DNA of 9,859 nt. It comes from an uncultured Bacilli bacterium (GTDB lineage: Bacteria; Bacillota_I; Bacilli_A; RF39; UBA660). Below, one piece after another: positions 6,384-9,859 of the stretch. The stretch covers positions 1-9,859 of the forward strand of contig CANPYA010000046.1 in the NCBI GenBank assembly GCA_947587565.1, in the 5' to 3' direction. The translations under genes were made by a program, and so were the position numbers. Each line of letters starts with the position of its first letter. Positions within the stretch are counted from its first letter, which is position 1. The notes beneath the pieces were generated by a model, which ran no database searches, was not told the DNA's origin, and was given only the letters and a program-made list of their open reading frames with translations.

Positions 6384-6806
6384 TTCTTTTCCTAAAACAT
6401 TTATTAATTCATCTTGACCTATATTTTGAATATGGCCTATTTTAGTATATTCCCAAGTATTAGAATTATAAAATAAACTTATTTTATTACCTTCATATAA
6501 AACTATATCACCTGGTTCTGTAGTAATTCTTTTATCACTTCTAGGAAGATTAAAACCTAAAGAACCAACTTTTTCAAAATTACCATAATCTTCAGTTTCA
6601 ATAATTACTTCGCCATTTTCTAATCTTTTTAATAGTTCTTTAGTAGCGGCATTTTCTTCCAATTCCACTGTAAAATCTTGTCCATTAATATTTACCATCA
6701 TTGTATTATCATTCATCTCTATTTCTTCCTTATATTTATTTAACAATAAATAGACTCCTAAAAGAATTAATATAATAACTCCCATTATAATTATTTTTCT
6801 GACCAT
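6351..6806 (-). CDS. Membrane-anchored cyclophilin-like fold protein
   Basis: 151 residues. One N-terminal TM or signal-anchor (about 4-23) has no lipobox cysteine, so the rest should be displayed outside the cell. Residues 36-149 match the bacterial cyclophilin-like family (Cyclophil_like2 type): VNINGQDFTVELEENAATKELL, then LPRSDKR, EPGDIVLYEGNKISLFYN, YTKIGHI and the terminal strand ENVTLKFKL. Despite the fold, most members are of unknown function and prolyl isomerase activity is not established. The ATG at 6806 follows the phosphodiesterase stop by 9 bp, and AGAGG in that gap is the ribosome binding site, so the two are co-translated. A degraded second copy of its 3' end lies at 5443-5475. 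Confidence 0.82.
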   Translation of the reverse strand: MVRKIIIMGVIILILLGVYLLLNKYKEEIEMNDNTMMVNINGQDFTVELEENAATKELLKRLENGEVIIETEDYGNFEKVGSLGFNLPRSDKRITTEPGDIVLYEGNKISLFYNSNTWEYTKIGHIQNIGQDELINVLGKENVTLKFKLSV

Positions 6807-6815
6807 TAAAACCTC

Positions 6816-8633
6816 TTACTTAAATAAATTATTAATTAATTTAACATATTCATTAATTACATTACTAGTGCGGCTTTTAAAAATAGTATCTTTAGCCAAA
6901 GTAATATTATCGGTAATAATATTATCAACATTTAAACTAACCATATTATTAATACTTTCTTCCGTATTAACTGTCCAAGCATATATTTCTTTACCACTAT
7001 TATGAATTTCTTTAACTAATTTTTTATTGATACTTGATGCTTCAATACTAAAACTATCGGCATATTTTAAACTAGTTATATTGCCATAAGCCAGACTCAT
7101 GACATAAACCGTTTTAATACTTTTATCATATTTCTTAGTATTTTCTAAAACTTCATAAACTTGGGATGTGACAACACAGTTATCTTTAAAATTGTATTCA
7201 TTGATTAAATCAACAACCATTTTTTCAAAATCAACTTCTTTACCACTAGGTTTAAGTTCAATATTTAATTTAATATTATTTGCTTTAGCAAACTCTAAAG
7301 CTTCACTTAAAAGAGGAATCTTTTCGCCCTTAAATTTCTTACTAAAACTGCTCCCGGCATCTAATTTTTTAATTTCCTCATAATTTAATTCATAAGTATA
7401 TTTATTAACACCCGTTGTTCTTTTTAAATTAGTATCGTGTAAAACCACAATTTTACCATCTTTAGTTTGTTGAACATCTAACTCAATCCAATCGGCTCCC
7501 AAATCTTTTGCTCCTTCAAAAGCAGCCATCGTATTTTCGGGAAAATTAACTGATGCACCCCGATGGGCCGTAACTTCCATTAGTCTTACATATTCGACAT
7601 TTAAATCATATTTTCCTTTTATAACCGAATAAGTAAATAAAGTCGAACTAAAAATGACTAATATAATTACAACATATTTTAATATTCTAAATCTTTTGGT
7701 AGTTTGTTTTTCATTCTTAACTTTTAAATCACTATGAATAATTTTTTCATTTGTTTTCTCTTTATGTCCATAATATAAAATACTAATTACGGCATAACTT
7801 AAAGGCGTACTAAGTAAAATGAAGATGATATAAGACACCGCAATTAAAAGCCAAATAATGGTAATTGATAAAGAACCTAAAATGGTTATTTTATTTAAAA
7901 ATTTATATAATAGAATAATTAAGAAAATACCTAAAAAGATAAAAACAATATAACTTAAAACAAATAGAAATTGAGTACCAACTATTTTTAAAAAATCTTT
8001 TATTTTATTTTTATGACTTAATTTAACACTTTTTCTGCGAGCTTCTTTAAAATTACAATCTTCTAAAATGAAATAATGCATGGCATATAACCATCTAAAT
8101 AAGATAATAAATAATACTATAACTAAACAACAATATAAAATTGACAAGGTAACATTACTGCTTATAAAATCTGTAATAAATTCCGGAATTTTAATGGTGG
8201 TAATAACACTAGATGACATACCTAAATTTAAAAAAGGTATTAAAAAAATTACTAAAAATAGCATTAAAATATTTTTGGGTTTAAATGTCCTTAAAGATTT
8301 TTGCCATGCTACTTGTAAAGCATTCTTCACCGTTATTTTCTTCTTTAAGTAAGAATTATCTAAAATGATAATGATGGTGCTAATATCAATAATGGTGTAA
8401 AAAGTTATAAATGCTAAAAGTAAAAGTAAAAAGAATAATGTTAATGGATTAAGTAAAAAGGCAACAACATTTTCTAAAGTTAAATAATTATAACCAGTTA
8501 CTTTGGTAATCAAATGAAATAAACTTAAAAATAATGGTACAAAAATTATTGTCGTCAAAATTTTATAAATTACTTCAAATTTTATTAACGTTTTAAAATT
8601 ATATCCTAAAATATTTTTAATGGCTTTTTTCAT
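6816..8633 (-). CDS. Membrane-fused glycerophosphodiester phosphodiesterase
   Basis: Hydrolyses glycerophosphodiesters to glycerol-3-phosphate and an alcohol. The protein has an N-terminal GPDPase membrane domain with about seven hydrophobic helices (about 20-340) and a C-terminal GDPD TIM barrel (about 354-590). Visible catalytic elements, numbered from the ATG at 8633, are HRGA with His357, ENT with Glu366, ELD with Glu384/Asp386, LHD with His399, IELKP with Glu459 and Lys461, WTVN with Trp553, and ITD with Asp575. The barrel follows the last TM, so it probably faces outside and acts on lipoteichoic-acid or lipid-derived diesters. I chose the ATG at 8633 (605 aa) because AGGGAG precedes it by 7 bp; a GTG five codons earlier lacks a site. 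It overlaps the upstream small gene by 17 bp and is followed 9 bp later by the cyclophilin-like gene. Confidence 0.93.
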   Translation of the reverse strand: MKKAIKNILGYNFKTLIKFEVIYKILTTIIFVPLFLSLFHLITKVTGYNYLTLENVVAFLLNPLTLFFLLLLLAFITFYTIIDISTIIIILDNSYLKKKITVKNALQVAWQKSLRTFKPKNILMLFLVIFLIPFLNLGMSSSVITTIKIPEFITDFISSNVTLSILYCCLVIVLFIILFRWLYAMHYFILEDCNFKEARRKSVKLSHKNKIKDFLKIVGTQFLFVLSYIVFIFLGIFLIILLYKFLNKITILGSLSITIIWLLIAVSYIIFILLSTPLSYAVISILYYGHKEKTNEKIIHSDLKVKNEKQTTKRFRILKYVVIILVIFSSTLFTYSVIKGKYDLNVEYVRLMEVTAHRGASVNFPENTMAAFEGAKDLGADWIELDVQQTKDGKIVVLHDTNLKRTTGVNKYTYELNYEEIKKLDAGSSFSKKFKGEKIPLLSEALEFAKANNIKLNIELKPSGKEVDFEKMVVDLINEYNFKDNCVVTSQVYEVLENTKKYDKSIKTVYVMSLAYGNITSLKYADSFSIEASSINKKLVKEIHNSGKEIYAWTVNTEESINNMVSLNVDNIITDNITLAKDTIFKSRTSNVINEYVKLINNLFK

Positions 8634-8934
8634 CTTTCTCTCCCTCACTACTTTTTAAATATTCTTTATATACTTTTTGAAATTTAACTACCAAATTAAT
8701 TATTAAGAATACCCCAATTAAAATTAAACATAGACCAATGGCTACATTATTTTTTAACATTAGAAAACCGGTTCCTAGGATTAACGCAATAATCGTTAAA
8801 AAGAATAAAGCTAAAATAATAGCTAAAGGTATTTTAATAAATTTAGATGCGTTTTTACTTTTTATGTCTTCAACACTACCCTCAAATATAAGTTCTACAA
8901 TTAATTCCATTAAATATTCCATTTTAATACTCAC
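8617..8934 (-). CDS. Small two-TM membrane protein, unknown function
   Basis: About 105 residues. An amphipathic N-terminus (ELIFEGSVEDIKSKNASKF) precedes two hydrophobic helices (about 35-58 and 64-84) and a charged cytosolic tail. I do not recognise a named family; similar small proteins with an EGSVE...SK start before two TM helices occur in Firmicutes, from memory. The GTG start at 8934 shares GTGA with the stop of the S1 gene, a classic coupling overlap. An ATG four codons later (8922) is the alternative and has only a weak AAGTGAG ahead of it. It overlaps the phosphodiesterase gene, so it may be an accessory membrane protein of that operon. Confidence 0.75.
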   Translation of the reverse strand: MSIKMEYLMELIVELIFEGSVEDIKSKNASKFIKIPLAIILALFFLTIIALILGTGFLMLKNNVAIGLCLILIGVFLIINLVVKFQKVYKEYLKSSEGEKDEKSH

Positions 8935-9299
8935 TTATTGTCTTTATTATTTCCATAAATGGCAAGTTTTTCATTTAACCAAACATTTAAATTTTCTTTT
9001 AATGGTAAAAATCCTTTTCTCGTTTCTTTGATTGGATTATTATCATTCGTCGCTTTATAATTGATATTTTTAATTGATAATTTAAGTTGTAAATTTTCTT
9101 CATTGACATCTAAAACTTGACAATAGATAGTTTCTCCAATCGATACATATTCGTGAATATCTTTGACAAAACCTTCCGAAACTTCAGAAATATGAATTAA
9201 GCCATTGTAATAAGGGTCAACATTAACAAAAATACCATATTTTTCAATGCCGGTTACTTGTCCTTTAATAATGTCACCTTTTTTATATTCTTCAGTCAT
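8931..9299 (-). CDS. S1-domain RNA-binding protein (YugI/CvfD type)
   Basis: 122 residues. One S1 OB-fold domain (about 5-76) shows the usual pattern: GDIIKGQVTGIEKYGIFVNV, GLIHISEVSEGFVKDI and a closing LQLKLSIK. A short C-terminal piece ending GFLPLKENLNVWLNEKL (96-112) is typical of the YugI/general stress protein 13 and CvfD group, cytosolic RNA- or ribosome-associated post-transcriptional regulators. The ATG at 9299 is preferred because AGGTG lies six bases ahead; an ATG at 9302 or GTG at 9308 would be too close. It is the first gene of the run that continues with the two-TM protein and the phosphodiesterase, and its TGA overlaps the next GTG start. Confidence 0.9.
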   Translation of the reverse strand: MTEEYKKGDIIKGQVTGIEKYGIFVNVDPYYNGLIHISEVSEGFVKDIHEYVSIGETIYCQVLDVNEENLQLKLSIKNINYKATNDNNPIKETRKGFLPLKENLNVWLNEKLAIYGNNKDNK

Positions 9300-9316
9300 C
9301 ATTAACACCTAAAATA

Positions 9317-9345
9317 AGTATAACACAAAAATTATTTACTTACAA
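9317..9345 (-). promoter_or_regulatory. Promoter of the S1-protein operon
   Basis: TTGTAA (9345-9340) and TATACT (9322-9317) on the minus strand have a 17-bp spacer. Start would be near 9310, leaving only about 10 nt before the ATG at 9299, just enough for the AGGTG site. Its -35 hexamer shares a base with the divergent promoter's -35. Confidence 0.6.
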
Positions 9346-9363
9346 AAAAATGTTGGTTATAAT
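9335..9363 (+). promoter_or_regulatory. Promoter of the NifU-like gene
   Basis: TTTACT (9335-9340) and TATAAT (9358-9363) are 17 bp apart. Initiation near 9370 gives a leader of only about 10 nt before the ATG at 9380. The two divergent promoters abut at base 9340, so RNA polymerase or a regulator at one could exclude the other. Confidence 0.55.
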
Positions 9364-9379
9364 AATATTGTGATTTTAA

Positions 9380-9631
9380 ATGAAAGAAGAAAAAAAAGAA
9401 CAAAATGCTGAAGAAAAAATTAAAGAGATGATCGAAAACATTCGGCCTTATCTTAATATGGATGGTGGCGACATTGAATATGTTAAGTATGAAGATAATT
9501 ATGTCTATATCAAATTAACGGGAGCTTGCACGAATTGTTTACTTCAAGATAATACAATTAATGATGGCTTACTTAATATGTTTCAAGAAGAAATGCCCGA
9601 AATAAAAGGAATTATCAATATACCAATATAA
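9380..9631 (+). CDS. NifU C-terminal-domain Fe-S scaffold/carrier protein
   Basis: 83-residue Nfu-type protein expected to bind a [4Fe-4S] cluster between subunits and pass it to apoproteins in the cytosol. A charged N-terminal extension (about 1-10) precedes the domain. The domain has YLNMDGGDIEYV (Asp28-Gly-Gly-Asp31), the cluster-binding CxxC as GACTNC (Cys50, Cys53) and the closing EEMPEIKGIINI. The size is that of a stand-alone Nfu domain. After the second Cys the usual Pro-Ser-Ser is replaced by Leu-Leu-Gln, so this is a divergent member. The start has only a poor GTGA site and a leader of about 10 nt. The stop codon lies inside the terminator stem. Confidence 0.93.
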   Translation: MKEEKKEQNAEEKIKEMIENIRPYLNMDGGDIEYVKYEDNYVYIKLTGACTNCLLQDNTINDGLLNMFQEEMPEIKGIINIPI

Positions 9632-9639
9632 TTCCTTTT
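9604..9639. terminator. Bidirectional terminator overlapping the nifU-like stop codon
   Basis: AAAAGGAATTAT (9604-9615) and ATAATTCCTTTT (9628-9639) form a perfect 12-bp stem with a 12-nt loop. A/T tracts on both sides let it end the NifU-like transcript and the converging one from the right. Its left arm is coding sequence, and the NifU-like TAA (9629-9631) lies in its right arm. Confidence 0.75.
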
Positions 9640-9859
9640 CTATTTTAAAAGCCAATCAACTTTTTCTAAATTAGTGTACTTACTTATTTCAGTGTAGGCT
9701 TTTTTTAAAAAATCTTCATATTCATTAACTTTCTTTATAATTGGTAAAAGTCTTTCTTCATCACCATTATTATTCATTATATCTTCATAAATATCAAAAT
9801 AGTAAGATGGATAAAGCAGACGAGCATATAACATATGATAACTATAGGGGGTTAATTTT
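9640..9859 (-). CDS. C-terminal part of a probable CotS/YutH-like phosphotransferase (APH fold)
   Basis: The frame is open from the right edge (KLTPYSYHMLYARLLYPS onward) to a TAG at 9642-9640, so this is the tail of a larger protein; the internal ATG at 9834 is unlikely to be its start. The wording LYARLLYPSYYFDIYE, then an EYEDFLKKAY segment and a final KVDWLLK, recalls the end of spore-coat-associated APH-fold proteins of the CotS/YutH group. About 72 residues are visible and no catalytic residue is among them, so the family call is tentative. It converges on the NifU-like gene and shares its terminator. Confidence 0.55.
   Translation of the reverse strand, partial: KLTPYSYHMLYARLLYPSYYFDIYEDIMNNNGDEERLLPIIKKVNEYEDFLKKAYTEISKYTNLEKVDWLLK

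Noticed and set aside
8080..8352. 90-codon plus-strand ORF opposite the phosphodiesterase membrane domain
   Set aside because: It is antisense to a gene with clear domain matches, lacks a ribosome binding site, and mirrors hydrophobic codons of the true gene. The other plus-strand ORFs opposite the permease, regulator and zinc-ribbon genes were dropped for the same reason.
8634..8648. GTG start five codons upstream for the phosphodiesterase
   Set aside because: The AGGGAG site lies inside these codons and is placed for the ATG at 8633; nothing resembling a site precedes the GTG.
8931..8933. TGA read as tryptophan (Mollicutes code)
   Set aside because: Reading through would add only a few codons before another stop, conserved tryptophans are written TGG, and the GTGA overlap with the next gene fits a normal stop.
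1..9859. CRISPR array, tRNA or rRNA genes, insertion sequences, phage genes
   Set aside because: No regularly spaced repeats, cloverleaf-like stretches, transposase motifs or integrase genes were seen on either strand.

Overview
The window comes from a very AT-rich, low-GC Gram-positive bacterium, in the Bacilli/Mollicutes-like part of the Firmicutes. The signs are A/T-saturated codon use with mostly TAA stops, AAAGGAGG-type ribosome binding sites, a VncS-like histidine kinase with an SHQLKTPL H-box, a YugI/CvfD-type S1 protein and a possible CotS/YutH-like phosphotransferase. TGA appears once as a stop and tryptophan is written TGG, so the standard bacterial code fits. No mobile element, tRNA, rRNA or CRISPR array is visible.

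Left half (1-5172, all minus strand): one operon of an ABC-transporter ATPase, a double-FtsX permease of about 100 kDa, an OmpR-family response regulator and a membrane histidine kinase that runs off the left edge. Its promoter (about 5202-5231) overlaps two 7-bp direct repeats spaced exactly 11 bp apart. That geometry fits an OmpR-type regulator, so I infer autoregulation. The module is probably an envelope-stress or antimicrobial-peptide transporter with its own sensor.

Middle (5173-5487): a gene-free stretch that is far from empty. It carries a possible short minus-strand RNA with its own promoter, a perfect 9-bp inverted repeat, a central hairpin and a terminator. It also holds the terminator of the next gene, plus a remnant of the 3' end of the cyclophilin-like gene located 0.9 kb away.

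Right half (5488-9299, minus strand): from the promoter at 9317-9345 come an S1 RNA-binding protein, a small two-TM protein, a membrane-fused glycerophosphodiester phosphodiesterase and a membrane-anchored cyclophilin-like protein. These four overlap or are separated by a few bases and look co-transcribed. A zinc-ribbon DUF2628-like membrane protein follows after a 92-bp gap, probably with its own promoter. A NifU C-terminal-domain protein (9380-9631) is transcribed divergently from a promoter that abuts the S1 promoter. It converges on the C-terminal end of a probable APH-fold phosphotransferase that enters from the right edge, and the two share a bidirectional terminator.

The most unusual items are the duplicated gene tail flanking the zinc-ribbon gene, the candidate small RNA at 5240-5336, and the 11-bp-phased repeat in the ABC operon promoter. 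All functional calls rest on reading motifs by eye; no database search was possible.
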